Below are positions 1 to 11,700 of a stretch of 47,500 nucleotides of DNA, piece by piece; position 1 is the first letter of the stretch, and each line of letters starts with the position of its first letter. Source of the DNA: Apostichopus japonicus (Eukaryota; Echinodermata; Holothuroidea; Aspidochirotida; Stichopodidae). A program made the translations under genes and the position numbers. Where the stretch lies: the NCBI RefSeq assembly GCF_037975245.1, contig NC_092568.1:10637501-10685000 (forward strand). Direction: 5' to 3'. Below the pieces are notes generated by a model that did no database searches, was not told where the DNA came from, and worked only from the letters and a program-made list of their open reading frames with translations.

Positions 1-312
1 TCAGGCACCCCTCCCCTCACCCACCCGGCTCCCCTTACTCCTGTGAATTATAATTAATATATTATTGCTCCGTGTTGCTCCCCAATTTAAAGGAAGGTAT
101 ATTAATAAACTTCCATTTAAAATCATCAAAAGCTTTCTGTAAGAAAAAGAAAAAGAAGAAAATATATTACAGCTTTTTTATTTGACGTGCTACTATACTG
201 TTCACTCTGCCCCCAGAGATGGACAACGCACTGTATGAAACAGTTTCAATATGGTACTATTTACTCTGCCCCAAAAGATGAAATAACGAACTTACTATAA
301 CAGTTCCACGAC

Positions 313-438
313 TATATATATATATATATATAGGCCTATATATAGGCCTATATATATATAGGCATATATATATTTATATATATAGGCCTATATATATAGG
401 CCTATATATATATATATTTATATATATATATATATAGG

Positions 439-516
<78 letters not shown>
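313..516. repeat. (TA)n array interrupted by TAGGCCTA
   Basis: TA dinucleotides with at least six AGGCCT palindromes at irregular spacing, ending in a pure run. Confidence 0.95.
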
Positions 517-517
<1 letters not shown>

Positions 518-1268
518 TGTATACTCCAACCCCTTTATGCCGAAGACAATGAGGTCCTTAAATGAACCGTTATCTCCGATCGAACACTGTTTCATCATTT
601 AATGTTCATAGTTTAATGAAGTACTAATTACATGGAAGTGTTGTGTAACAGTATAGAGGTTAGGATGTTTCAGTCTTTAACCTTCTCCGTGTCTTTCTGT
701 TAGTTCGGTGTGAACAAGTATACATCTGAAAGATATAATTAACACACAAAACCTACGCGACAAAAGTTATTGATCTTTTTGAGTGTCTGTAATACTTCTC
801 AAATCAATAAAATAAGACGACAGCGATGATACACAAATGAATAAGAACTTAAAGCGGTATATCTAAACTGAACGATCTGTTCGAAACTATATTGTTCACT
901 AATTTCACTCCTCTCCTCCCACCCGACTGTGCCCAGCAACCCCCCTCCTATAATTTCCAAACTTTATGCACATCGCTACTTTGCGAATGGAGTTGGACTA
1001 GTGGGGGAAAGTATTTATAAGCATTTTGCTTCTTTTTTCTCCATTTCCATTAAATCCTGATTTATCTACATATATATCCATTCAACGAATGTTGTCTCTA
1101 TATTGCATTGTGCTTTCTGTGAGCTTAAAAATGTTACGCTCAACATTCTTGTATTTAATTGATGATGGAAATAAATGATGTCAATGTCAATGTCAAAGTT
1201 ACTGAGCACCTGTTTCTGTTTTTGTCGCGTGGTCCTACCCCCCCCCCCCCAAATTGACACACACATGA
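517..1268. other. Noncoding
   Basis: AT-rich sequence with C-rich patches near 901-950 and a C-run at 1239-1250. No supported gene. Confidence 0.6.
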
Positions 1269-1272
1269 TATA

Positions 1273-1320
<48 letters not shown>

Positions 1321-1374
1321 GTTTGGTTGGTTGGCGTCTATATATATATATATATATTTATTTATTTATATATA
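1269..1374. repeat. (TA)n arrays around a 20-base insert
   Basis: Two TA runs (1269-1319 and 1341-1374, the second with TTTATTTA) flank the short insert at 1321-1340. Confidence 0.93.
1321..1340 (-). mobile_element. Stub of the same repeat, inverted
   Basis: TTGGTTGGTTGGCGTCTA (1323-1340) is the exact reverse complement of 3160-3177. Here it is embedded directly in (TA)n on both sides. It may be the severely truncated end of a second copy of the island at 2919-3182. Confidence 0.5.
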
Positions 1375-1835
1375 CGTCGCATTATAATACAAACATATGT
1401 GAGTAGTCTTTTTTCTTACTTCAACACAAAACTGTAATCTGTATCTTAATATACCGTAATGAACATAATTGATGGAATAGGAGGAGCATATATCTCACGA
1501 ACTGATCAGGGTTTTATATTTTAACGATTTGTGTGGAGATGTTCTTCTAAAACATAATGGTAAGTTTTGTTTCCGCTTTAAATGATCCAAATTTAGCCAA
1601 AATGAGACTACTACTTCGATTTCTGTTTCATCAAAAACGAACGTTAATTATGTGAATATATATATCTCTGTCAATCATTTATTAGATAATAGTCATATAT
1701 TAATATAAATATTAATATTGTTCTTGCTATGGATAAAGGAGTTTGATATAAATTTCAATCCTCAATATATATGACAAGACATGAGGTTTATACCGGTAAA
1801 ACATGAAATCTGAAAGGCAAAACGGCAAAGTTAAC

Positions 1836-1882
1836 CCTGACTGCAATAACATAAGTTTTGTTCTTCTCTCTAATAGGTAAGT
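1836..1882 (+). promoter_or_regulatory. Candidate recursive splice site (ratchet point)
   Basis: A branch-point-like CCCTGAC (A at about 1840) is followed by a pyrimidine tract TTCTTCTCTC, then TAATAG (AG ends at 1876) joined directly to a consensus donor GTAAGT (1877-1882). An acceptor fused to a donor with no exon between is the mark of recursive splicing in long introns. It lies on the same strand as the bZIP gene, which has an intron of unknown length upstream. Confidence 0.35.
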
Positions 1883-2587
1883 ATATCCATCGTTTAAACC
1901 TCTGGAATAAATATTTAAAACATAAAAAATTTTCCCCTTACATTTATGTTAAGTAATCGATCAAAGTTTGGTAAAGAGGAACTTTGGTTTTAATTATATT
2001 AAAAATGTTTTCTATTGTTTTTACTTTCCCTTCTCGTTTTTACTTTCATACGCATATGAGAAGACCTGCTTAGTTCAACCTTTGATACAGCTTGCATGGC
2101 TGGGTGGGAGGGAATCCAGTAGTGTCCTTGCATAATTAATAAAATAAAGAAGCAAAACCCCTTCGGCAAATAAAGATTGAAGCCCGATTATCGAGATCCG
2201 CATGCACATGTCCCGCAAAACCTAAAATGACGTATAATTTAATTAAGTACCCTCATCATGAATACATGGACAAAGGGAAATATGAATTTGATAAAACTGG
2301 CAGAAACTGTATTTTCAGCAAAATTTTGCTTATCGCTATAAATTTGTAAAATATGACTTTAGGCACAAAATTAATTTGGATATATGTTATAGAAATCACT
2401 GCTATTAGTCTGGGTTAATTTGTATTTCTAAACTAAGCATTATTAAACATCTAAGGCTCAACAGTTAAAGCGGCTGAACTTTTTAAGTCTAGCATACAGA
2501 CCGTTAGGTTCATTCCCCATATGCAGCACTACAGATATCAATAGGAAAACATCTTTCATTGCCTCGAATTACAATTTCGTTTACAAC

Positions 2588-2643
2588 TATTATATATTAT
2601 TACAAAAAAATAAATTATTATATATTATTACAAAAAAATAAAT
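2588..2643. repeat. 28-bp unit repeated twice
   Basis: TATTATATATTATTAC plus an A-rich tail occurs at 2588 and 2616, identical in both copies. Confidence 0.9.
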
Positions 2644-2828
2644 TGTGTTGATTATACTTTCAATAAAAGTCTGCTATAACATAGTTTTAATTGAGTTTAT
2701 TTGTACTTTGATAAAACAATGGAATATAACATTTATTTAAGGGCCTATCAAGGCAATCCACATCATACTACAGTTTAACGCTAAAAGACCACTCCAGGGA
2801 TGAAGATATATTTCATAGCTGAATGTAC

Positions 2829-2831
<3 letters not shown>

Positions 2832-2918
<87 letters not shown>
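2832..2918. repeat. (TA)n array, 87 bp, pure
   Basis: Uninterrupted dinucleotide repeat forming the left border of the hammerhead-bearing island. Confidence 0.97.
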
Positions 2919-2920
<2 letters not shown>

Positions 2921-3182
2921 ACAGAACGGACGCAAAAGAGAATACACCGGCAGAACAATACACCAACAACCGTATAATCCCCGGTAATCCCGACGAGGAT
3001 CCTATATATTCATGGAGCATAACTTGAAGCTACCAGTTGTCTGACGATCGCTATAATGCGTGAAACTCCGAGTTACAACTACTAGTGTTCCACTAGTCTC
3101 AACTAGTATCAACATATATTCCGCTCTGTCCACTGGACATAGAGCACTCTGCGCCAAGATAGACGCCAACCAACCAACTCTC
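2919..3182 (+). mobile_element. Hammerhead-bearing repeat island (Penelope-like LTR fragment or retrozyme-like element)
   Basis: A 264-bp, relatively GC-rich segment sits between a long (TA)n array (2832-2918) and a short one (3184-3199). It holds the hammerhead at 3029-3086. Its right end, TAGACGCCAACCAACCAA (3160-3177), recurs inverted at 1323-1340, also beside (TA)n, so the island is a repeat and not unique sequence. ACTAGT occurs three times just after the ribozyme (3082, 3092, 3102). No reverse transcriptase frame is present, so it is either a fragment of a Penelope-like element or a small non-autonomous element. Strand is given by the ribozyme. Confidence 0.55.
3029..3086 (+). ncRNA. 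Type I hammerhead self-cleaving ribozyme (candidate)
   Basis: All hammerhead parts occur in order. Stem I 5' strand AGTTGT is at 3035-3040. The core CTGACGA (family pattern CUGANGA) is at 3041-3047. Stem II is CGC/GCG (3049-3051 with 3058-3060) around loop TATAAT, with a U.U at the core-closing position (10.1/11.1), which is usually G-C. GAA is at 3062-3064. Stem III is ACT/AGT (3065-3067 with 3071-3073) with loop CCG. The cleavage nucleotide is T3074, and the stem I 3' strand ACAACT is 3075-3080, a perfect complement of 3035-3040. Stem I continues after a 2x2 internal loop with GCTA (3029-3032) against TAGT (3083-3086), which could supply the loop-loop contact of natural hammerheads. Known: Penelope-like retroelements and small animal retrozymes carry such type I motifs. 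Inferred: this copy may self-cleave after 3074. Confidence 0.78.
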
Positions 3183-3199
3183 TCTATATATATATATAA

Positions 3200-6100
3200 A
3201 CTTCCGCCCAAGGCAATCATTTAATGTGCGGAGGTTTAGATGTATGGTTAAAGAACGGTCATTATATCTTAATATTAGAATTTAAGGTATCTTCACTCAA
3301 ACTAATTCATATTGGACCATGCCAGAGATTAAGAATATTTTAAAACTGAATATATTGAAACCGTACTAGATAAAGAAACATTACTAGACATTGTTGGAGT
3401 AGGGTGCGTTGGGGAGGGGGAGGGGGGGGGGCTATGACCGATAAAGACTGAACGTCTGCCTACATCAATCCTTCAAAATGCAGAAGTTTATATGTAAGGC
3501 TAAAGATGGACATGTTATCTAATATTAGAATCTAAGATAAATGTCAGATTCAATAGATCTATACTTTCTTGAGTTTGAAATTTAATTCTATAGTCATTAA
3601 AGCACACAAATTGGAGGTAAGTTATCTTAAATTCGAAAGCCGGGGCTTTGATTTCCCTCCTGGTTCAAATTATGGGCTTGTCCAATAACCAAGTGCAACC
3701 AAGGGACTCATTTCGATATAAATATCGCTCTCTGCATCTCCGATAGTTGATAAACAGTGAGTGTAGTCGTAGAGAAATATGTACACAAGCAGATGGCTCC
3801 ATATATAGTTTATAAGTGAAAGGGCGCCCTCTTTTAAAAAATCCGCAGCGGTTCCATAAAGAGTGGTCCCGTAGTTAGAGCGGGAGTTGTTGCTATTCAT
3901 GGAAGGGAAATTCCTCAATCAGTGCCGAGTAAGTGCATGGTATAGCTTGGAAGGGGTTGTTTCAGATCTCTTTACCAATGAACGGTTAGGTCTAGTATAA
4001 AGTAAACGATGTAATAAGAAGACATCACTTTCCTATTTGGGTGCAAATTGACTTGTCTGGGAATACCGTCGCAAAGAACGACAAGGCGATAGAGAAGGGA
4101 TGTTGTAGGGGTGGGGGATTGGAGGGGGTAATGATGCAGTAGTTACATATATAGTGATAGGATATGTAATCTTCTGAGCATATCTCTTAATTTAATGATT
4201 AAGGTATATAGGCTACAAATCTAGATGGAATCCGCTTCTTTCCAGCACCCATGCCAACCCCCCCCCCCTTAAATGAATATTTCTTTTCTTTTATTTGTAA
4301 GAAAAGTAATGAAAATTACTATGCCGAGTAACGGATGGAACTAATTCTTTTCATCAAGTCGCAACATCGCACAACAATGAATGTAATTATCTAATTTTAA
4401 GTAATGAAGTAAATGTCGAAGAGTGTCTTAGTTCAATCAATCAATTACAGTTTTATGTATATACTTAAACGTACTCTATGTATTTTGTAGAAGTAAGGAT
4501 TTAAACGTTAAACGTTTTTTTAAGGCAGAATGACTCGGATACAAAATATATTCTTATTATTATTATTGTTGCCTTGGTATAGGGCCTACTACATTAATGC
4601 CACTGTACCTCGTCAACCTGGCTTATGCTATGTATATATGTAATTCTGATGAAAATATGAATAGTTAACGGTTATCAATATTGGCACGAAAAAAAAAGTT
4701 AGCAAGTTTAAAAATTGCCAGAGGTTTTCAAAAGTACTGTTTTCGTAAGTTCTAATTCTTCTAGACTTTCACAGACACTGTGAAGTGTTTGAAAATACAA
4801 TTACAACTCTCTGAAGGATGGCAGTTAAATGTGACTTGAAATTTGATCATGGGTGACCATTATCATATTTTCTAGCATATTCGGGAGCAATACTGATGAA
4901 CTTCAAGATAATGCGTACCACTTTCGGCAAAAGTAATATACAAATTTGTATATAGCTTGAGTATGATATAGAAGAGGGCAGGTGGTGAGTGTCATGAGGA
5001 ACACAATTTGATTGGTAGGCCAATCCACCCCTCACCTCTACCCAGTTAGTTGTTATTATCTCCGTGCTCTGTCACTACCACTTACCATAGCGCCCTCTAT
5101 ATATGTTTGTTAGGGGAGAAGGGGGGGGGGGTGGGTTGTGTGTAATTTTCTTTTGATATGTTGTGTCTCTTATAATGACCAACTACATAGGAAACACACG
5201 TTGTGTGGCCACAACAAAAAAGGTGGCGCTACTTTGATACTTTTTTAAAACTAAGACCTGAGTTATCGATAGGACACTATTTGGGTGGAAAGTGGTCGAA
5301 TAAAGTTGAAAGACATATGTTCGAAAATCAAATCCGAAGTTTCATGTATGTTTGCAGTGTCTATGTGCTGAGTTCCTAGTGCACTCTATATAGATAGACA
5401 ACGATTACAAATCTTGTCTATGCCATAATTTTTAAAACAGGTGAGCTTTTCAAAAAAAGGTGGGCTTGAACAGGGGTGTACCGTCTTCTCACCCCCTCTC
5501 TCTCACTTTATGACGTCACAATGCAGCCAACGAGTGGCAAGATGCTAACGTCAATAATACACAAATTCTCAATATTTGGAATAAACCGTTTACTTCCAGG
5601 TCAAAGTAATAGTAGTAAATTTTAATATGGACTATTTTCGAATATTTCCCAAGCCATTGGGGGACATAAATTGTTTGTTATTTTTAATCGTAACGTTAGT
5701 TCAAAATGTAATATTTATGGTAAAGACTAAAATATATAGTTGTAGAATATATGCAGCATATTCTAGCCGATTGTATAATCAGAGAGATCCAGTGAGTATA
5801 GCCTGTATCACTATATAACATACGCTATGTGTGTATAGATAATATAGGTCCCTATAATATTAGACGTAATAGTGTGGCAAGAACCATCCTGTGGGAAATC
5901 ATTTTGATTGAAAGTGAATATAAAGTGCTGGTATTATAGCTATTTAGATGAGGTCACATTACCCAACGAATTACGATATGAGTATAACGCCGCGCCTACT
6001 GACCCAAACAGAAATCGATTTCGGAAGGCCACCAGAATCAGAAATGAAAGGGTTGGTCACCTTGGCAGGTCAAAATCTGGGGCAGGATGACCCCGACATT

Positions 6101-7024
6101 TATTGAGCGTATTATATAAAGTTGAGTCATTCGATATCCTTGTTACTAATTAACAGAGACCTTTGTTGCCTAACTGTGAAAAAGCCGCCGCCGCCGCCGT
6201 GTGTCCTATATTGTTTTGTGCAGTTGTTTTTTTGTTTGTAATACCGATACAATCTATGAGTTATGAGACAGGCGTAAAAAAGGTGGGGGGGGGGAGGGGG
6301 AAGGTGGGTGTACGTTGATTAAATGCAAGTATCACAGCTGCCTTTTCGATTCAATATTGCTACGTTGAACGAAAGGAATAAGAAAACATAATATGTTAAT
6401 ATGTATGAAATCGTATTTATGGAAAGTTTAAGCTATATATGTCGTAAATAGCAACGGTTTGAAAGAGTAGCATATGATATAGGGTAACATTAAATTTTGT
6501 GGGACACGAAATTTTCTGTAATGGATTACACGGGTTAGAAGTGGTTGATTACAAGCAACACTATGTAATTATAACCGCATATAGTTATCTTATCGGCTAC
6601 TGGAGAAGGGTAGTGTAGTGAAAGATATAATCTAAAGTAATTAGGGGTTGCATTTTGTCAATATTTTGTAGTTAATATGTTCAATATTTAAATCATTGTA
6701 AGATACCGAGAAGCGAAATTAAATCATATTTTTCAAGTACTTTACAAGAAATGAATTATATCCTCTATATGAGAAGGTGCTGAATTTGTCCAAATTTCCA
6801 CACACACACACACTCACAAGAAAGAAAGTATGATTTATGATTTTCTACCGCAAACGTCTCCATAATGATATAAACATACAAATCAGAATATACAATAACT
6901 CAAATAGTGAGCTCACAAAGTGGACATAAATTATTGAAATGAAAATCAATACCATACATTGAAATAAAAGTAAACCTCTTCTTTTGTTCCTTTTATTGCT
7001 AGTTGTTTAATTGTTTAAAGAAGA
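3200..7024. other. Noncoding
   Basis: Contains G-runs at 3409-3430, 5118-5130 and 6283-6300, C-run at 4258-4268, a CRE octamer at 5511-5518, and a short GCC triplet run at 6184-6199. Frames of 60-82 codons (for example 3670-3918 minus, 5908-6090 plus) show no recognisable domain. Confidence 0.6.
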
Positions 7025-7183
7025 CACCAACCCAACCATCACCATTGGTCAATATGATAGAGATAACGGTGATGAATAACTTCCCTACCCCCTCCCTTCC
7101 CTCCTCACCCCACCTCCACAGCCAGGGGACACAACCCCAACCATAATCATTGGTCTATGTAATAGAGGTAACTGCCATAAGAA
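7025..7183. repeat. Local direct duplication, period about 106 bp
   Basis: The segment 7025-7077 (ACCAACCCAACCATCACC...) recurs diverged at 7131-7183. A C-rich tract lies between them. Confidence 0.7.
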
Positions 7184-7343
7184 AGGTTGTTCCATTTGAG
7201 AGATATCCACAATTTTAAACTTTTCCTTCCCACACACTGAAAGGGGACGACTTGATCAAGTCTAAATATGACATCATCATTTGCAACATTTGCTTCTAAT
7301 ATTTCATCTCTTTTTCTGTTGTTTATTACAAAGTTCATTTTCT

Positions 7344-7722
7344 GTGAAGGAGATGGATTTTGCAAGTGCTGTATCAATAAAATATTGAACCTCTAAATAA
7401 TGACATTAATGTTTGGCATTGGGTTTAGGGTCAACAATCTTCACATTCTACATTGATAAATATGAAAAAAAAAATACAAAACAAAGATAAAGTAAAAGTA
7501 AAAGGTAATAGATCCTAGAGACAGACTATGACGTCACAGATGTAAAAGTAGCGACCTCACCCTCCCAGAGGACACAGACACAAACTTATAAAACTATACG
7601 ATATCTCCCAAAAAAGAGCAAAAAAAAATGCTATAAGATTGTTGAGGGAGTTGTCCTCAACAAAGAACTCTGTCATATAATCCAAACATGATGGTTGGAT
7701 TTTCTGGCGTCTTTAAACTGTG
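7344..7722 (+). repeat. Dispersed repeat, copy 1
   Basis: Start and end blocks match copy 2 (24131-24412) in the same order and orientation: GATGG...TTTGCAA.TGC at the left and CTCTGTCATATAA...TGGTTGG at the right. The middle is diverged and about 100 bp longer here. A minus-strand 76-codon frame (7147-7377) overlaps the left end; I do not recognise it. Confidence 0.55.
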
Positions 7723-8065
7723 ATTGCAAGAACGTGTTTTTACTATTACGTAGTTCCAATGCTGAGAATTTACAGGGCCCAATGAAAAGCAGTGGACATG
7801 CGGAAAAAAAATTGAGTCACTAACTAACGTATTTTATAGAGTTGTTTCCGAAACCTCTGAGACTTATATTTTGTCTTCAAGCAACGCTCTTGAGGTTCAT
7901 CATGGGGGAGGGATGAAGTAACCAATAAATTGATTCAGGCCTAAATATTTCTTCGCCCGGATATTATGTACACATATTTACAAAATTTTTGAAAGCAAAG
8001 TGAAAAATGTCTAAACTTTGGATTTTAAATTCATTTGTTTGAAATGAAAGTTTATGAGTTTGATG

Positions 8066-8113
8066 TTAGTTATGATGATGATGATTATATGATATATATA
8101 TATATATATATAT
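8066..8113. repeat. Short (GAT)n then (TA)n
   Basis: A GAT triplet run passes into TA dinucleotides; followed at 8179-8233 by a C/T-only tract containing two copies of a 25-base unit (CCCTCATTTCTCTTTCC...). The 118-codon plus-strand frame across this area is low complexity and probably not a gene. Confidence 0.85.
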
Positions 8114-8504
8114 TTATGTATATTCCAACTCACTACAATTTCAATTATAAACATATACATATATATTTTTTCAACCATCCCTCATTTCTCTTTCCCCTCC
8201 CCCCTCATTTCTCTTTCCCCTCCCCCCCCCCTCTTTTCATGGCTCCGTGCCAGAACCCTCACACTCCACTTGAAAGTCAAATATACTACCACTCATTACA
8301 GACCCGGGCTTGTAATCCACATAAGCATGTACCCTATTTAATCATGTACAATAATCAATCAAGTCTTTGGACATACCGTACTGATATATAAGGCAGATAA
8401 GCTAAACTCACAATTTTACTGCCAGTGTTTTCATGCTTGCACGCGTTATTCAATGTATCGTATATACACTTATCACAATAGTGCTACGACCTTTAACTAA
8501 ATGC

Positions 8505-8720
8505 TTCCAAAAATAGGGGGCGGTTAACTACATCTCTTATCAATCTTTACCCAGTCCGAGAAGAAGAAACCAAAGTTCTTTCAAAGTGGGCGGAGCTAAC
8601 TTTAGAACGCGGGTGCGGGTACCGTTCGACTTTGGCTGCCAATAAACCAGACAAAAGGCGTACAAACACACACCGGGTTTTGAAAGCATGAGTCTGTTTG
8701 TGTGGCCCGAACGAGGTCAG
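8505..8720. promoter_or_regulatory. GC-box/CCAAT island, candidate promoter
   Basis: A locally CpG- and GC-richer stretch in AT-rich surroundings. It has GGGGGCGG (8516-8523), GTGGGCGGAGC (from 8587) and CCAAT (8639-8643), plus a possible donor CTG/GTATGT near 8821. It lies 4.8 kb upstream of the bZIP exon and could be its first exon or promoter. No TATA box or initiator was clear. Confidence 0.22.
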
Positions 8721-11700
8721 AGACTAGAACATTTTGTGAATGGCCAGTCGTGCAACCTAACTTAAAAATACAAGGTTACTCTAGGGTCATAAGTGCGAGG
8801 TCTCTTCTGACTTCGGACCTGGTATGTGCTGTTTCGTCTATAACTAACTTTGTGAGGGGAAAACAAGAGACGTAGATAATAGCTCTGTTTGGTTGAGTCT
8901 TATAACCCGCACCTGAAAAGTGGAACGTATTGCCAGTTAGGCAAACACTGTTTAAGAACAGTTGGAAGAAAATAACAAAAAGAGGGTTTGCCAACTGAGT
9001 GCATTATTGATAATATTGGCATTTAAATCTTTTTAACGGGACCAGTTAAAGTTGTAAAGTGAAGACTATACCTGTATGCCTTGAATGGTGTGTTGTACCC
9101 TCCCAGACTGGCAGAAGATCCGTAGCGAAAAACGGGAAATATTTTTATATAATATTATATAATGCAACAGGAGGTGTTCAAGTGTAAGGTAAGACCAAAC
9201 GTTTTTGTTTTGTTTTGTTTCTGTTTCTTTGAGTTGAAAACATGAATAATATACATTTTTAATATACAGTTTAAAACTCATGGGGCAAAAAGAAGAAAAG
9301 AAAATGTAGGTATGAATGTATCTTTCTAGAAACTGAGCAAATATTTTTAATTTGCTGTTAAATGTCCAAACATGTGTATTTACACTGTATTTAATATTTC
9401 TATGCAGAGCGCAATAATTTAATATTTTTATATTTATTTTTGCTAATAAGTTTGGTTCGTTGAACATTATTTTGCAACACCGGCAAACCTGTTTTAAAAA
9501 TTGTTGGAATTATGCTGATATAAATTTTAAGTAAATATGATTTAATGTTATCATGTTGCCTGACGATCTAGCAGATATATATATATATATATTTTGTCAT
9601 TTCTATTATCATGTTTGATTGATTGATCTATTTATTTACATTTTGATCGTTTTCACGAAGCTCTTCGCTACAGCGCTCATCATAATAATCGCGGCTATAA
9701 ATGAAAATTAAATCCAAAATTATTTTGTAAATCAAATGTAAAATATTTAAGTAATTGATCATTATTTAATACTTTAATATTTACTTTTAAGCAGTATGCA
9801 AATGAAGCAAAGACAATGGATAATGGAAAATTAAAGTACAGTCGATAAGCACGTGCGCGTAACTAAACGCAAGACCAGTAACTTTGATTTAACTCACAAA
9901 CAAAAAGTCAAACCTCGAATATTATCTGATTCAACGATTGAATATGGATACGAGTGAAGTTTGAAATGAAAAAAAAAACACCAAAAAACACAAAACATGA
10001 ACCAAGAATTTAAATAGTTTTAACTGCGATCAAAAGAAATTCTGGAACTTATTTCAAACTTTGGAACAATACCTTACGCAATATCCAGTGACGATATATA
10101 ACACACACAGTCTACAGCCATATAGCAATAAACTGCTGTTATTTTTATACTGTTTACGTTTTCTGACCTTGAAAATTACACAATGATAGCATATGCGCCT
10201 TCTTGTTATGCGGGTTATATAATACTTTAAAGAAATAACTGAAGGTAGTTTTCTATTAGACTATATGGAAGCTCGCATGTGAAAGGAGAGGGGGGGGGGG
10301 GCGATGGGGGTAACGAAAAGTACATAACTAAGACCAGATATAAATGTGTTATTCCTATATATTACGTGATCTCACATTATATATTATTAAAACTTTAAAG
10401 AAATGTGTTTTGATACTGGGATTTACAAAACCATTAAAAATATGGGCTGCGTGTGCGCGGGGGAAAGGAGTGGTTGGGAGGTGGAGGCGGGGGGGGGGGG
10501 GACAGGATCTTCATTATCAAAGCTCCCTAAGCCATTTCAAATCAAATGAATGGTAATGACAAGGTTCAAATTTAACATGAAAATTCAGCCACACGTCGAA
10601 TAATTCATTTTCTATTCGAACAATTTGTAACCTATGGAAATTTATATTCTTAAAATATGACTCTAGATGTATACCATTTGTATTACATATGTAAAACAGC
10701 CTACTTTACTGACTAGATTATTCATGAGTGAAGTTACCTGATAAAGCAGTAAGATAATGAAAGAAAAAACTAGTTAGAAACAAATAATAAATAATAATAC
10801 TAAAAATAAAAATAAAATAGTACATATATTCATTCTATATATTTTTGTTTTTAAATAATTTTTCTATCCGTCCATTTAAAGCGATAATTCAAATTGATAT
10901 ATATTTGAGTTACACAAACATGCTAAAGCTAAAAACCAACAAAAAACAAGCAACTAAGCCAAGACACTTGTTCTTTCAAATCTTAAAAGTATGATACTGC
11001 CTAAAGCTCATGTTTACAATAACGAGTTCAAGTGTATTAATCCTATTTGAGAAATCTCCGACTAAGAACTATTGTTTCATAATCTGAAGACGTTATAGAG
11101 TTGAAGCATTTGTTATAAATTCTTTTGTCTGTGTAATTTATTGTTATGAAGGATGATTTATCTTATTAATTATTATCAATTGTACGATCAGCGGTTTGCT
11201 TAATCGGGTTGAATCAAGGTTCAATTGTACTCAATTATTAACTAATAGTAATATTTTGAAGGGGACAAAAAAAACCTTTCTGTGACCATATGTGCATTCC
11301 CTCTATAAGCTATACTCATCCGAGTTGTCAATTCATCGCCACTTGATTTTGCGTCATTTATGTAAGTTAAATTTAAAACAATAAAAGTTCATTGTGAAAA
11401 AAGTCATTTTGCCCATCATGTAAAACATTAATTTATTGATGCCACAATATACATGCTTTGGCTGACAATGATTTTTCGATAAATAAGATTTTTTTCTCGC
11501 AAAATTGATGAAGTCACCTGGTACATTTTTTTTCTTTCTTTGTTTCAAATTTGATGGCATCAATTAGGGCTTTTGCTACACTTGAAAATAATCTTCTTTT
11601 GTTTTGGGTGGAGTGGTTGGATTTGGACATAACTCACAAACACATGACCGTTCATAAAAAAATAAAAAATAAAAATAATGATAATAATAGTAATAATAAA

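Noticed and set aside
2452-2515. tRNA-like sequence with B-box-like GGTTCATTCCC
   Set aside because: No consistent acceptor stem, no U33, and the D arm does not fold.
8035-8391. 118-codon plus-strand frame
   Set aside because: Spans a GAT/TA microsatellite and a C/T tract; no domain, no plausible codon bias.
9066-9467. 133-codon minus-strand frame
   Set aside because: No recognisable domain; composition follows the AT-rich DNA.
9648-9700. Minus-strand GATGAGCGCTGTAGCGAA, hammerhead-like
   Set aside because: C3 is replaced, GAA is followed by G, and no stem I pairing could be found.
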